Assembly (NCBI GenBank): GCA_017617805.1
Contig: JAFZVN010000008.1
Location: 1-45,625 of the forward strand
Direction: 5' to 3'
DNA: 45,625 bases
Source of the DNA: Bacteroidaceae bacterium
GTDB lineage: Bacteria > Bacteroidota > Bacteroidia > Bacteroidales > Bacteroidaceae
Shown here: positions 1-8,457 of the stretch, piece by piece
Numbering within the stretch: position 1 is the stretch's first letter
How the letters are laid out: each line of letters opens with the position of its first letter
Position numbers and translations under genes: made by a program
The notes under the pieces: generated by a model
The model's database searches: none
What the model was told of the DNA's origin: nothing
What the model saw: the letters and a program-made list of their open reading frames with translations, nothing else

Positions 1-279
1 ATGGAGATTCAGTACAAGTGCCAGCAGTTCTTCTTTGGCGAAATGGCCTTCAACTACTTCGCCGACCAGAACAAGGAGTTCGTGCAGCGACGCCGTACCA
101 CCCGCTATGATGAATGTTTCCGCAAGCTGCCCGATGAGTTCAAGACGCAGCAGTTCATGGATTGCTTCGGCTGTTCCAATCCTACAGCGTCAAGAGCCAT
201 CATCCGCTTCCAGGAAGACCACGTCATCGAGAAGGTGAAGTACGGAGTGTATAGGAAATTAGTGAATGAGTTGCCTTAA
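1..279 (+). CDS. C-terminal part of a DUF3987/VirE-like accessory protein (5' truncated by window edge)
   Basis: The window starts inside or at the edge of this gene. The first ATG is probably an internal methionine, so the 5' end is likely missing. The visible 92 residues have a basic linker (QRRRTTRYDE, near residue 30) and then a compact helical region. There, the segment from LPDEFKTQQFMD to ASRAIIRFQ looks like a winged-helix domain, with a final basic strand ending YGVYRKL. Tails of this layout (linker, 'LP-EF-T', helix-turn-helix, short basic strand) occur at the C-terminus of Bacteroidales DUF3987/VirE-type helicase-primase-like proteins in mobile or prophage-like modules. The P5-like gene 87 bp downstream on the same strand fits such a module. 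The family assignment is from memory of the tail pattern and is moderate; that this is a partial coding region is more certain. Confidence 0.5.
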   Translation: MEIQYKCQQFFFGEMAFNYFADQNKEFVQRRRTTRYDECFRKLPDEFKTQQFMDCFGCSNPTASRAIIRFQEDHVIEKVKYGVYRKLVNELP

Positions 280-283
280 TGGG

Positions 284-331
284 CACTTTTTGACTTTTTC
301 AGTTTTTCAGTTTTTCAGTTTTTCACTTTTG
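284..331. repeat. Octamer tandem array, about 6 units of CAGTTTTT type
   Basis: Six consecutive 8-bp units, CACTTTTT, GACTTTTT, three CAGTTTTT and CACTTTTG, fill the gap between the accessory protein tail and the P5-like gene. A related purine-rich word on the same strand (ACTAAAAGTAAAAGT, 352-366) runs up to the next start codon, so the two could pair weakly. Similar 7-8 bp arrays occur at 24399, 33285 and 45387. Confidence 0.8.
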
Positions 332-366
332 ACATTTGATATCTCTATAAAACTAAAAGTAAAAGT

Positions 367-804
367 ATGACAACAAACAAGAATCTACCGAGGGGTTTGC
401 GCAACCGCAACCCCCTCAATATCAGAAAGAGTGATCAGCTTTGGGCAGGTCAGACAGGAAATGACGGTGCGTTCTGCATCTTCCTGAGTAATGAATATGG
501 TTATAGAGCGGCGTTCCGCATCTTGAAGACCTACAATGTGAAGTACCACATCTATTCGGTGCGAGAAATCATCAGCAGGTGGGCACCTCCAAATGATGGG
601 AACAACACACGAGGGTATATCGAACGAGTGTGCAACCTCTCAGGACTCCGAGAGACAGACATCATCGTGGTGCAACCCAGCGATGGCGACCCCTACAACG
701 TCGTGATGCTCGTGTGGGCAATGGCGATTGTGGAGAACGGCGAGAGGTGGAAGAACCTCATTGATAGAGGCGAAATCTGCAAGGGGTACGAGATGGCCTT
801 TTAG
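367..804 (+). CDS. Phage structural protein P5-like protein
   Basis: This 145-residue protein starts with the signature GLRNRNPLNIR (residues 10-20), followed by W-G-Q-T-G and F. That pattern marks small proteins annotated 'structural protein P5' in Bacteroidales prophages and mobile modules, named for a PRD1-type virion protein. They resemble small muramidase-like domains that could act on peptidoglycan. A conserved internal part reads YGYRAAFRILKTY, followed by ISRWAPPNDGNNT, as in phage lysozyme-like P5 homologues. No signal peptide is visible, so export would need a holin or other route. The ATG at 367 directly follows an A/G-rich stretch. The gene is complete and lies alone between the accessory tail and glnS. 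Family call is good; lytic activity is inference. Confidence 0.72.
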   Translation: MTTNKNLPRGLRNRNPLNIRKSDQLWAGQTGNDGAFCIFLSNEYGYRAAFRILKTYNVKYHIYSVREIISRWAPPNDGNNTRGYIERVCNLSGLRETDIIVVQPSDGDPYNVVMLVWAMAIVENGERWKNLIDRGEICKGYEMAF

Positions 805-850
805 GCCGCTTAATTGGAAAAATATTTTTCTAAGTAGAATACAAAGAGCC

Positions 851-876
851 TGACTCTTGATGCCATTTCGGAGTCA
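851..876 (+). terminator. Weak hairpin downstream of the P5-like gene
   Basis: TGACTC and GAGTCA form a 6-bp stem with a 14-nt loop, followed by TCTTTTACATTTT. It lies 47 bp after the P5-like stop and before the glnS promoter, the right place for a terminator, but the stem is short. The remainder of this 195-bp gap is AT-rich and includes the palindrome GAAAAATATTTTTC at 817-830. Confidence 0.3.
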
Positions 877-924
877 TCTTTTACATTTTCGTCGTTTTTC
901 TGCTTGTGATTTCAAAATTCTTTG

Positions 925-932
925 TACTTTTG
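925..932 (+). promoter_or_regulatory. Predicted -7 element (TACTTTTG) for glnS
   Basis: Matches the Bacteroidetes -7 consensus TAnnTTTG, 67 bp before the glnS start codon. No clean -33 TTTG is visible at the expected spacing. Confidence 0.5.
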
Positions 933-999
933 CACTAAATATTGGATTTGCAACACATAATTCATATTTGAATACGACGTATTTAAGATAGATAACAAC

Positions 1000-2781
1000 A
1001 TGAGTGAAGATTTTTCAGAAGAGATCAAAGAGGAAGAGGGCAAGAAAGAGTCGCTCAACTTTATTGAAGAACAACTGGTGAAGGATTTGGCCGAAGGCAA
1101 GAATGGAGGGAGGATGCAGACGCGTTTCCCTCCTGAACCTAACGGCTATCTGCATATTGGTCATGCGAAGGCGATTGCGCTCGACTTTGGCTTGGCTCAG
1201 AAGTATGGTGGCGTTTGCAACCTGCGCATGGATGACACGAATCCTCAGAAGGAGGACACGGAATATGTGGAGGCCATCAAGCGCGACATCGAATGGCTGG
1301 GCTTCAAGTGGGGCAACATCTACTATGCCAGTGACTATTTCCAGAAGTTGTGGGACTTTGCCGAGGCACTGATCAAGCAGGGTAGGGCTTATATCGATGA
1401 GCAGACGGCTGAGCAGATTGCTGAGCAGAAGGGTACACCTACACAGGCTGGTACGAACTCGCCTTACAGAGACCGTCCTGCTGAGGAGAGTCTCCGGTTG
1501 TTCCGTGAGATGAACTCGGGCAAGATGGAGCCTGGCAAAATGGTGTTGCGTGCCAAGATTGACATGGCGAATCCTAACATGCATTTCCGTGATCCCATCA
1601 TGTATCGTGTGCTGAATATGCCTCATTGGCGTACAGGCAACACGTGGAATGCTTATCCTATGTATGACTTCACGCATGGGCAGTGTGACTATTGGGAGGG
1701 CGTGACCCACTCGTGGTGTACGCTGGAGTTCGTGAGCCACCGTCCTTTGTACGACCTCTTTGTGGATTGGGCAAAGGAGACGGACGGCACGGACAATCCC
1801 ATTGACGATAACCGTCCACGTCAGACGGAGTTCAACAAACTGAACTTGACGCACATCCTGTTGTCAAAGCGTAATCTGCTCGTCCTTGTGCAGGAAGGTG
1901 TGGTGAAGGGTTGGGATGACCCTCGCATGCCGACCATCTGTGGTTTCCGCCGTCGTGGATACAGTCCTGAGGGTATTCTCTCGTTCATCAACAAGATTGG
2001 CTACACGAAATTCGATGCGTTGAATCAGATGTCGCTCTTTGAGTCGGCTGTACGTGATGACCTGAATAAGCGTGCTCTGCGTGTGAGTGCCGTCATCAAT
2101 CCTGTCAAGTTGGTCATCACCAATTTCCCTGCTGGAGAGACGGAGACTTATACCGCTATCAACAATCCTGAGAATGAGGCGGATGGAACGCATGAGATTG
2201 TGTTCGGCCGTGAGTTGTGGATTGAACGTGAGGACTTTATGGAGGATGCTCCGAAGAAGTTCTTCCGTTTGGGTCCTGGCAAGCAGGTGCGTTTGAAGAA
2301 CTCGTATATCATCCAGTGTCCTGAGAACATCGAGGACTGTTTGGTGAAGGATGCTGATGGCAATATCGTGGAGATTCATGCAGAACTGATTCCTGAGACC
2401 AAGACGGGTCAGGCGAACAGCGACATGAAGATTAAGGGCAAGACCATCCATTGGGTGAGCTGCCAGCATTGCATCGAGGCGGAAGTGAGAAACTACGACC
2501 GTCTGTGGATGGTGGAGAATCCTCGTGATGAAGTGGCTGCCTACTCGAAGGAACATGGTGATGTGCGTGGTATTGAGGCTATGCGTCCGTTCTTGAATCC
2601 GAACAGTCTGGAGGTGAAGAAGGCATACGTGGAGGAATGGCTCCAGACACGCAAGCCGATGGATTACCTGCAGTTCCAGCGCATTGGTTACTATAATGTT
2701 GATCCTGATTCGACTCCTGAGCATCTGGTCTTCAACCGCACGGTCGGCTTGACGGACGCATGGAAGAAAATCAATAAGTAA
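1000..2781 (+). CDS. glnS: Glutaminyl-tRNA synthetase
   Basis: A class I aminoacyl-tRNA synthetase that charges tRNA-Gln in the cytoplasm. The first ATP-binding motif HIGH is at residues 52-55 in the typical GlnRS context FPPEPNGYLHIGHAKA. The KMSKS-equivalent is LLSKRN (287-292). The residues around RTGNTWNAYPMYDFTHG, then HSWCTLEF, are characteristic GlnRS active-site segments. The C-terminal half carries the beta-barrel anticodon-binding domains. Length (593) fits the bacterial family with a short acidic/lysine-rich N-terminal extension (about residues 1-35). The start at 1000 is supported by the upstream -7 element and absence of a better downstream ATG before the catalytic core. It is followed after 15 bp by a TPR gene on the same strand, probably co-transcribed. 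Confidence 0.97.
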   Translation: MSEDFSEEIKEEEGKKESLNFIEEQLVKDLAEGKNGGRMQTRFPPEPNGYLHIGHAKAIALDFGLAQKYGGVCNLRMDDTNPQKEDTEYVEAIKRDIEWLGFKWGNIYYASDYFQKLWDFAEALIKQGRAYIDEQTAEQIAEQKGTPTQAGTNSPYRDRPAEESLRLFREMNSGKMEPGKMVLRAKIDMANPNMHFRDPIMYRVLNMPHWRTGNTWNAYPMYDFTHGQCDYWEGVTHSWCTLEFVSHRPLYDLFVDWAKETDGTDNPIDDNRPRQTEFNKLNLTHILLSKRNLLVLVQEGVVKGWDDPRMPTICGFRRRGYSPEGILSFINKIGYTKFDALNQMSLFESAVRDDLNKRALRVSAVINPVKLVITNFPAGETETYTAINNPENEADGTHEIVFGRELWIEREDFMEDAPKKFFRLGPGKQVRLKNSYIIQCPENIEDCLVKDADGNIVEIHAELIPETKTGQANSDMKIKGKTIHWVSCQHCIEAEVRNYDRLWMVENPRDEVAAYSKEHGDVRGIEAMRPFLNPNSLEVKKAYVEEWLQTRKPMDYLQFQRIGYYNVDPDSTPEHLVFNRTVGLTDAWKKINK

Positions 2782-2796
2782 GAGAAATATCCGTTC

Positions 2797-4419
2797 ATGA
2801 ACGACTATTTCCAATCAGAGGATTTTAAGGAAATTCTGGCCACTTATGAGCAGCGGAACGGCGAAGACGGAAGCATCTATCTGGATGCTGACGACTTTGC
2901 CGACATTGCTGATTATTATTTGACCAACAACAAACCCAAGAAGGCGATGAAAGCCATCGACATGGGTTTGCGTGTTCATCCTGATGAGGAAGTCTTGCTG
3001 ATTGTGAGAAGTGCTGCATACATCTACCAACGTCAGTATGACAAGGCACGAGCCATCTTGGAGGAGCTTGATGCGGAGGAGAATTCTGATGTCAAATATC
3101 AGGTGGCGCAGTTGGAGTATGCGCAGAAAAGACGGATTGCTGAAGCAGAAAGGATTTGGCGCGAATGGATGGCGTCGGAGGATGAGGAGTATCAAACGGA
3201 GGCGCATCGGCGTGAGAACTACATCCACATCATCTCGTCGATGGTGGAGTTGCGGAGCGATGATCCTGCTGTCGATATATCGCAGGAGAAAGAGTGTGCC
3301 CACAGATGGATTCGTGAGTATATCGATACATTCCAGCCGCTTGGCAAGTATAATGAGGACTTGCAGTTGGTGGATCTGTGTCGAGACAATGACCAGGCTG
3401 ATTTGATGTGCGATTTGCTGACACAAGTGTTGGAGGAAAAGCCTTACCTGCCCAAGGGATGGTCCACTCTGGCGCTTTCTCAGTTCCTCATGCAGCGATA
3501 TGACCAGGCACTGGAGTCGTGCGACTTCGCATTGGCCATCAATCCTAACGATATGGAGGCCTTGTTGACCAAATCGCACACCTACTACGCAATGGGTGAG
3601 AAAGAGATGGCATGCCCTTGTTTCAAAGAGTATTTGGACAAGGGTGGCGAATCCATTCAGGCGATTCCATACGCTGATGCACTATTCAGCTTGGGCAACA
3701 CAAAAGCGGCTGTGAAGGAACTGCAGTGGCTGGCCAATTCGTTCGAACGGGATCGGAAGAAGGCGCTGAAACGTTGGACGTCAGCGTTGGAGAAGTCGTT
3801 GAGTGCTCATTCGCTGAAGCGGGAAAGGGAAATCTATGAGGACTTCATCGACCTCTACAAGCGAGTTTACATCGACATCAGTGACCTTTATCACCACAAA
3901 GGTTGTATAGAGCAGAGCATCGACATCAACAAACGGCTTCTGAAAGTTGATCCGAAGTCTCCTGAGGCCTTTTTCATGTTGGGCATCGACTACTTGGCGC
4001 TTCATGAATTTGAGGATTCGTCCCGCTATCTTGCGAAGGCGCTTCAAGCGGCGAAAGATCAGATCATGATGGGGCTTGACATCGCGCTGACGTTCATATT
4101 GAACGATTTTGACCAGTTTGGTCTCGAAGTGTTGAATGCCATCAGCAAAATGGCCAACAACAGCCACAGTCCTTATGTCAAGAACATTCCGACAGCAAAA
4201 TCGCTGACTTATCTGAAATTGGGAAAGCAAGACCAGTTTCTTGCTAACTTCAAGGAGGCTTGTCGTTTGACACCTGATTTGGTGGAGAAGATCTATGGGA
4301 TTTATTTTCCAGCCAGCATACCTGTGAACCAATGGGGTGATTATGCGGAAAAGGAATTTGACTCGCTGCTGAAGCAGTTCAGAAAAGAGGATTTCTATAA
4401 GGGTGGTACTTTCTTGTGA
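2797..4419 (+). CDS. Tetratricopeptide-repeat protein
   Basis: A 540-residue protein built mostly of TPR-like helix pairs. Clear repeats lie near residues 35-90 (NNKPKKAMKAIDMGLRVHP, then YDKARAILEEL), 220-285 (YDQALESCDFALAINP, then ALLTKSHTYYAMGE) and 355-430 (EQSIDINKRLLKVDP, then FFMLGIDYLALHEF). There is no signal peptide or membrane segment, so it should be a cytoplasmic scaffold or adaptor. It starts 15 bp after the glnS stop, suggesting one transcript, but nothing in the sequence links it mechanistically to tRNA charging. No enzymatic motif is visible. The specific function is unknown. Confidence 0.85.
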   Translation: MNDYFQSEDFKEILATYEQRNGEDGSIYLDADDFADIADYYLTNNKPKKAMKAIDMGLRVHPDEEVLLIVRSAAYIYQRQYDKARAILEELDAEENSDVKYQVAQLEYAQKRRIAEAERIWREWMASEDEEYQTEAHRRENYIHIISSMVELRSDDPAVDISQEKECAHRWIREYIDTFQPLGKYNEDLQLVDLCRDNDQADLMCDLLTQVLEEKPYLPKGWSTLALSQFLMQRYDQALESCDFALAINPNDMEALLTKSHTYYAMGEKEMACPCFKEYLDKGGESIQAIPYADALFSLGNTKAAVKELQWLANSFERDRKKALKRWTSALEKSLSAHSLKREREIYEDFIDLYKRVYIDISDLYHHKGCIEQSIDINKRLLKVDPKSPEAFFMLGIDYLALHEFEDSSRYLAKALQAAKDQIMMGLDIALTFILNDFDQFGLEVLNAISKMANNSHSPYVKNIPTAKSLTYLKLGKQDQFLANFKEACRLTPDLVEKIYGIYFPASIPVNQWGDYAEKEFDSLLKQFRKEDFYKGGTFL

Positions 4420-4465
4420 TGTTGACTTCTTCGAGGTGGCTTGAATCGGGAAAAGCACAACATTA

Positions 4466-4497
4466 TTTGGCTTTTATCCGTTTTTTTCGTAACTTTG
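4466..4497 (+). promoter_or_regulatory. Predicted promoter for dapA (-33 TTTG, -7 TAACTTTG)
   Basis: TTTG at 4466-4469 and TAACTTTG at 4490-4497 are separated by 20 bp, matching the Bacteroidetes consensus well. The dapA ATG is 43 bp downstream. This is the best complete two-element promoter I found in the window. Confidence 0.75.
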
Positions 4498-4539
4498 CAC
4501 CCAAATTCAAAAAAGTAAACGTTTTCACATATTATATAT

Positions 4540-5442
4540 ATGGTACATAACAAATTCAAGGGATTGGGCGTTGCGCTCATCACTCCTTTCACCAAGGAGG
4601 GCATGGTGGACTTTACAGCACTGCGCCGACTGCTCGATTATCAACTGTCCAATGGTGTGGACTTCATCTGTCTGTTGGGCACTACAGCCGAGACTCCGAC
4701 ACTTTCTGCTGAGGAACGTCAGCAAGTGAAGGATTTGGTGGTCGAGAAGGTGAACGGGCAAGTGCCCATCCTTATGGGATGCGGAGGCAACAACACCGCC
4801 GCTATTGTGGAACAGATTCAGACAGGCGATTTCAAGGGCATCGAGGGAATCCTTAGCGTCTGTCCCTATTATAACAAACCCTCTCAAGAAGGTCTCTATC
4901 AGCATTTCAAGGCAATCGCAGCCGCAGCAGCCACACGCAATCTCTCCGTGGTGCTCTACAATGTGCCAGGACGTGTGGGTGTCAACATGACAGCTGAGAC
5001 AACGCTCCGTCTGGCCAATGAATGTGAGAACATCGTGGCCATCAAGGAGGCATCGGGCAATTTCACCCAGATTGATGACATCATCAAAAATAAGCCTGCC
5101 AACTTCGATGTGATTTCAGGCGATGATGGCATTACATTCCCTCTCATCACATTGGGTGCCGTAGGTGTCATCTCCGTGATTGGCAACGCTCTGCCCAAGG
5201 AGTTCAGCCGCATGGTTCGCTTGGCATTGAATGGCGATTACCAGAACGCGCTGACGATTCACCACAAATTCACGGAACTGTTCAAACTTCTTTTCGTCGA
5301 TGGCAACCCTGCAGGTGTGAAGGCGATGCTCAATTCGATGGGACTCATCGAGAATGAACTGCGTCTCCCGCTCGTTCCGTCGCGCATCTCTACTTTCGAG
5401 AAGATTTCCGCCATCATCAAGGAACTCAACATCAAGTGCTGA
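4540..5442 (+). CDS. dapA: 4-hydroxy-tetrahydrodipicolinate synthase
   Basis: Condenses pyruvate with aspartate semialdehyde, the first committed step to lysine and meso-diaminopimelate for peptidoglycan. The 300 residues form one TIM barrel of normal family length. The Schiff-base lysine is Lys169 in AIKEASGN. The catalytic tyrosine is Tyr140 in VLYNVPGRVG. The GTTAE segment (47-51) and YYNKPSQEG (110-118) are canonical substrate-binding loops. A strong promoter lies just upstream. The gene ends one base from the convergent M15 peptidase gene, and no hairpin separates them. No other lysine-pathway gene is in the window. Confidence 0.97.
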   Translation: MVHNKFKGLGVALITPFTKEGMVDFTALRRLLDYQLSNGVDFICLLGTTAETPTLSAEERQQVKDLVVEKVNGQVPILMGCGGNNTAAIVEQIQTGDFKGIEGILSVCPYYNKPSQEGLYQHFKAIAAAAATRNLSVVLYNVPGRVGVNMTAETTLRLANECENIVAIKEASGNFTQIDDIIKNKPANFDVISGDDGITFPLITLGAVGVISVIGNALPKEFSRMVRLALNGDYQNALTIHHKFTELFKLLFVDGNPAGVKAMLNSMGLIENELRLPLVPSRISTFEKISAIIKELNIKC

Positions 5443-5443
5443 G

Positions 5444-6157
5444 TTATTTGTCAAAGTGCTGGTAATCCTTTGTGGTGCGCCAGGAACCTCCCCAGCGGAA
5501 ACCGTGCTGTATGAAGAGGCGGTAACATAAATCGCTTGTGCTGATAAACGGTACAGGCGTTTTTCTTTGTGCCGTCCGGTTGGTGGCGTAGGGCTTGCCA
5601 TTGGCGGGTTCCACCTTGCCGTTGTTGAGGTGGACATAAGGGTTATAGAGAGGATTCACGTCGATGGCACGACCTTGGGCATGACGGGATAGGGTTGTGG
5701 TGCCAGATACCACACGGAAGTTGAAACACGATGTGTTGTTGGCGGCCATGCTGCGTTCGTCATCGCCATCATAATCATCGACGAGGGTGATACGCTCTAT
5801 CTTGTAGTTGGCCTCGTAGAGTTTGCGGAAGATATCGATGAGGTCGGCTGCGATACTTTGGTTGCAGACGATTTCGCCCAACTGAGTCTTGCCCTCAATG
5901 TTGCGGTGGAGCACTTTCACATAGCGGAGCGTGGCACGTGGCACTGTGCAGTTCTTCTTGTACGACTTGCCCTGCATGCGGCTGAAGATGGCATCACTGA
6001 TGGGATGGATGGTGAAACACGAATCGATGCCGTATGCCTTGACCGCCTCATCGCTCACCACAGCAGCAGGTATCCACACTTTGAGCTTCTCTGCATCGTC
6101 CGCCTTGCAGAACGAGCAACATAGGACTAAGATAATCGATAACAGAATTGTTCTCAT
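5444..6157 (-). CDS. M15-family peptidoglycan peptidase (VanY/D-Ala-D-Ala carboxypeptidase-like), exported
   Basis: A 237-residue protein with an N-terminal hydrophobic signal peptide (MRTILLSIILVLCCSFCKA), so it acts in the envelope. The M15 zinc site is visible as SRHAQGRAIDVN, giving His159 and Asp166 of the SxHxxGxAxD motif, with the third ligand His234 in DYQHFD near the end. The preceding VDDYDGDDERS segment is typical of this subgroup. The family trims D-Ala or cuts peptide stems of peptidoglycan; the exact bond cannot be read from sequence. Alone on the minus strand, with its own -7 element, it converges on dapA. The family call is firm, the precise specificity is not. Confidence 0.88.
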   Translation of the reverse strand: MRTILLSIILVLCCSFCKADDAEKLKVWIPAAVVSDEAVKAYGIDSCFTIHPISDAIFSRMQGKSYKKNCTVPRATLRYVKVLHRNIEGKTQLGEIVCNQSIAADLIDIFRKLYEANYKIERITLVDDYDGDDERSMAANNTSCFNFRVVSGTTTLSRHAQGRAIDVNPLYNPYVHLNNGKVEPANGKPYATNRTAQRKTPVPFISTSDLCYRLFIQHGFRWGGSWRTTKDYQHFDK

Positions 6158-6185
6158 ACAGTTCTTGTTTTTCTCATTGATGCCA

Positions 6186-6193
6186 CAAAGGTA
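6186..6193 (-). promoter_or_regulatory. Predicted -7 element (TACCTTTG) for the M15 peptidase gene
   Basis: On the minus strand TACCTTTG lies 28 bp before the start codon at 6157. No clear -33 element is seen. Confidence 0.55.
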
Positions 6194-6268
6194 CGACGAT
6201 TACGAAGAATTTGTTCTTCTAATTATATTTTTTTAGCGAAACAGACTGATGATTCCGACTTTTTTATG

Positions 6269-6276
6269 TAGATTTG
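6269..6276 (+). promoter_or_regulatory. Predicted -7 element (TAGATTTG) very close to the ABC gene start
   Basis: TAGATTTG ends 7 bases before the ATG at 6284. If used, transcription would begin at or within a few bases of the start codon, giving a leaderless mRNA. A -33 TTTG is not evident, so this is tentative. Confidence 0.4.
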
Positions 6277-6283
6277 CAACCGT

Positions 6284-7879
6284 ATGCAGAAAATCATAGA
6301 GATAAAGAATGGAGAAGTGCGGCATCCGCAGATGAGGATGGCAGCACCGATAGACTTCGAGTTGTTGGCGGGCGAGCAGCTGGCCATCGTGGGTGACAAC
6401 GGCAGCGGGAAGACGAGGCTGGTGGATGTGCTGACGGGCAAGTGTGCGTTGATGCCCATGAACGGAGTGAAGTATGACTTCGCGCCAAGCAAGGCGAAGC
6501 TGGTGAGCGACAATATCAAGTATCTTTCGTTTCGTGACTCCTATGGGACGAATGAGGGAGTCTATTACTATCAGCAGCGTTGGAACCAGAACGACATTGA
6601 GGAAACGCCGTTGGTGAGAGACTTGCTCGCAGAGTCGTTTCGCATTGCAGAGGAGGGACTGACGAGGAAGACTGTGTTTGACAAGTTTCTGGTGAGGGAC
6701 GAAACACCTGAACAAGAAGCGGAAAGACTGGCTCAAGAAGCGGCAGACCGTGAGGCGATGCATCGGGAACTGGAGAAAGTGAGGCAGCATCTGTATGAGG
6801 TGTTCCATCTGGAGCAACTCTTAGATAAGCACATCATCTTGCTGAGCAGCGGAGAACTGAGGAAGTTCCAATTGACGAAGACGCTGTTGACGAATCCGAG
6901 GGTGCTCATCATGGATAATCCGTTCATCGGGCTGGATGTGACGGCACGTGGGCAGTTGGCTGAATTTCTGACTCTGCTGACGAGGGAAACGAATGTGGCG
7001 GTGGTGCTCGTGCTTTCGAAGACGGATGATATTCCTGACTTCATCACCCATGTGGTGGAAGTGAAGAACCTCTGTGTGGGAAAGAAGATGTCCCTACAAG
7101 AGTTCAAAGAAAAAAGAGAACCTATCCCTACTCGGATGCTGAGCAATGAAAAAGTGGAAGCGATTCTTAGCCTTCACCTTAACGCTAACCCTATTTCGGA
7201 AGGAGGGGTGGGGGCTTCCACTGTTATCGACTTTCGCAACGTGAATATCCGTTATGGCGAAAGAACGATTCTGAAGGACTTGAGCTTTATGGTGAAAGAA
7301 GGTGAGCATTGGGCACTGAATGGTGAGAATGGAGCGGGGAAATCGACACTCCTGAGCATTGTGTGTGCTGACAATCCTCAGAGTTATGCCAATGACATCG
7401 TGCTCTTTGGTCATCAGCGAGGCAAAGGCGAGAGCATCTGGGACATCAAGCGTCACATTGGCTACATCTCGCCGGAGATGCATCGTGCTTACATGAAGGA
7501 TGTTCCTGCCATTGACATTGTGGCGAGTGGATTGAGCGACGTGTCAGGTCTCTACCGCAAGGCGAAGGCTGAACAAAGGGAGGTGTGTGAGTTTTGGATG
7601 GATATCTTCGGTGTGAAGAAGTATGCCGATACCACTTTCTTGAAGCTAAGCAGTGGTGAACAACGTCTGGTCTTGTTGGCTCGTGCCTTTGTGAAGGATC
7701 CATCCTTGCTGATTCTCGATGAACCTCTGCATGGTCTCGACCTGAAGAACCGTCGATTGGTGAAAGACATCATTGAGGTGTTCTGTCAACGTCCGAACAA
7801 GACGCTGTTGATGGTGACACACTATCGGGAAGAGTATCCGAAGAACATTGACCACGAAATTTATTTGAAGAAGTTATGA
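6284..7879 (+). CDS. Two-domain ABC ATPase (ModF/PhrA-like), first ATP site degenerate
   Basis: A 531-residue soluble protein with two ATP-binding cassettes in tandem and no membrane segment, similar in layout to ModF. Cassette 1 has Walker A GDNGSGKT (37-44) and signature LSSGE (187-191). Its Walker B reads LIMDNP, with Asn212 in place of the catalytic Glu, and the H-switch position is Ser (LVLSKTDD, about 245). Cassette 2 is intact: GENGAGKS (347-354), LSSGEQ, LILDEP and a histidine in LLMVTHYREE. A charged segment (about 140-170) sits inside cassette 1. One ATP site is therefore probably weakly or non-hydrolytic. The start overlaps a -7 element, and the stop overlaps the next gene by ATGA, so the two are coupled. 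No permease is nearby; the cellular role is unknown. Confidence 0.88.
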   Translation: MQKIIEIKNGEVRHPQMRMAAPIDFELLAGEQLAIVGDNGSGKTRLVDVLTGKCALMPMNGVKYDFAPSKAKLVSDNIKYLSFRDSYGTNEGVYYYQQRWNQNDIEETPLVRDLLAESFRIAEEGLTRKTVFDKFLVRDETPEQEAERLAQEAADREAMHRELEKVRQHLYEVFHLEQLLDKHIILLSSGELRKFQLTKTLLTNPRVLIMDNPFIGLDVTARGQLAEFLTLLTRETNVAVVLVLSKTDDIPDFITHVVEVKNLCVGKKMSLQEFKEKREPIPTRMLSNEKVEAILSLHLNANPISEGGVGASTVIDFRNVNIRYGERTILKDLSFMVKEGEHWALNGENGAGKSTLLSIVCADNPQSYANDIVLFGHQRGKGESIWDIKRHIGYISPEMHRAYMKDVPAIDIVASGLSDVSGLYRKAKAEQREVCEFWMDIFGVKKYADTTFLKLSSGEQRLVLLARAFVKDPSLLILDEPLHGLDLKNRRLVKDIIEVFCQRPNKTLLMVTHYREEYPKNIDHEIYLKKL

Positions 7880-8457
7880 AGATTATTTATTTCCATGGAT
7901 TCGGTTCATCGCATGCCAGTGGAACCGTTCAGATACTGCAAAGAGAACTGACAGAAGACGAGGTGATAGCTCCTGACATCCCCGTTGACCCAGCAGAGGC
8001 ATTGCCTTACCTGAAGGAATTGTGTGAACGGGAACAGCCCGATCTCATTATTGGTACGAGCATGGGTGGCATGTATGCCCAGCAGATGCGAAACTTTACA
8101 CGTATTTTGGTGAATCCAGCCTTCACGATGTCAACGAATTCGAAGGTGCTGAAGACGGGCGACCATCCGTTCTTCAACGGCAGATATGACGGTGCAAAGA
8201 CATTCAAGATTACGAAGGACATTATCCAGCACCATAATCAGATGGAACGTCAACAGTTCAAGGACATCACGCCTGAACAGAAGGAAAGCTGTTGGTGTTT
8301 GGTGGGGTTGCACGACACATCTGTGACGAATGCCGAATCACTCTTCAAGAAGAACTATCTGGCTGACCACGTCATCCGTTTTGATGGCGAACATCAACTG
8401 AATGACAAGGTCATCAAGAAAGTACTGATACCGCTGATAGAAAGGTTAAAAGCTTGA
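7876..8457 (+). CDS. YqiA/YcfP-family alpha/beta hydrolase
   Basis: A 193-residue single-domain hydrolase. It opens with MKIIYFHGFGSS, the oxyanion-hole region of the YqiA/UPF0227 esterase group. The nucleophile elbow is GTSMGG with Ser62. A late His in DGEHQLND is the likely catalytic base. There is no signal peptide, so it is cytoplasmic. Family members cleave short acyl esters in vitro; the natural substrate is not known. The start codon overlaps the stop of the upstream ABC gene (ATGA at 7876-7879), so translation is probably coupled and the two products may work together. Its 3' end overlaps the convergent DUF4270 gene by 12 bases. Confidence 0.85.
   Translation: MKIIYFHGFGSSHASGTVQILQRELTEDEVIAPDIPVDPAEALPYLKELCEREQPDLIIGTSMGGMYAQQMRNFTRILVNPAFTMSTNSKVLKTGDHPFFNGRYDGAKTFKITKDIIQHHNQMERQQFKDITPEQKESCWCLVGLHDTSVTNAESLFKKNYLADHVIRFDGEHQLNDKVIKKVLIPLIERLKA

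Noticed and set aside
284-331. CRISPR-like short repeats.
   Set aside because: Units are 8 bp with no spacers and no cas genes nearby; same for 24399 and 33285.
1015-1854. Long minus-strand open frame inside glnS, followed by another at 1864-2814.
   Set aside because: Antisense shadows of a well-conserved gene: no family motif, composition forced by the opposite strand, no promoter.
2815-3579. 254-codon minus-strand frame opposite the TPR gene.
   Set aside because: Its translation is low-complexity Leu/Gln/Ile without motifs; the plus strand holds recognisable TPR repeats.
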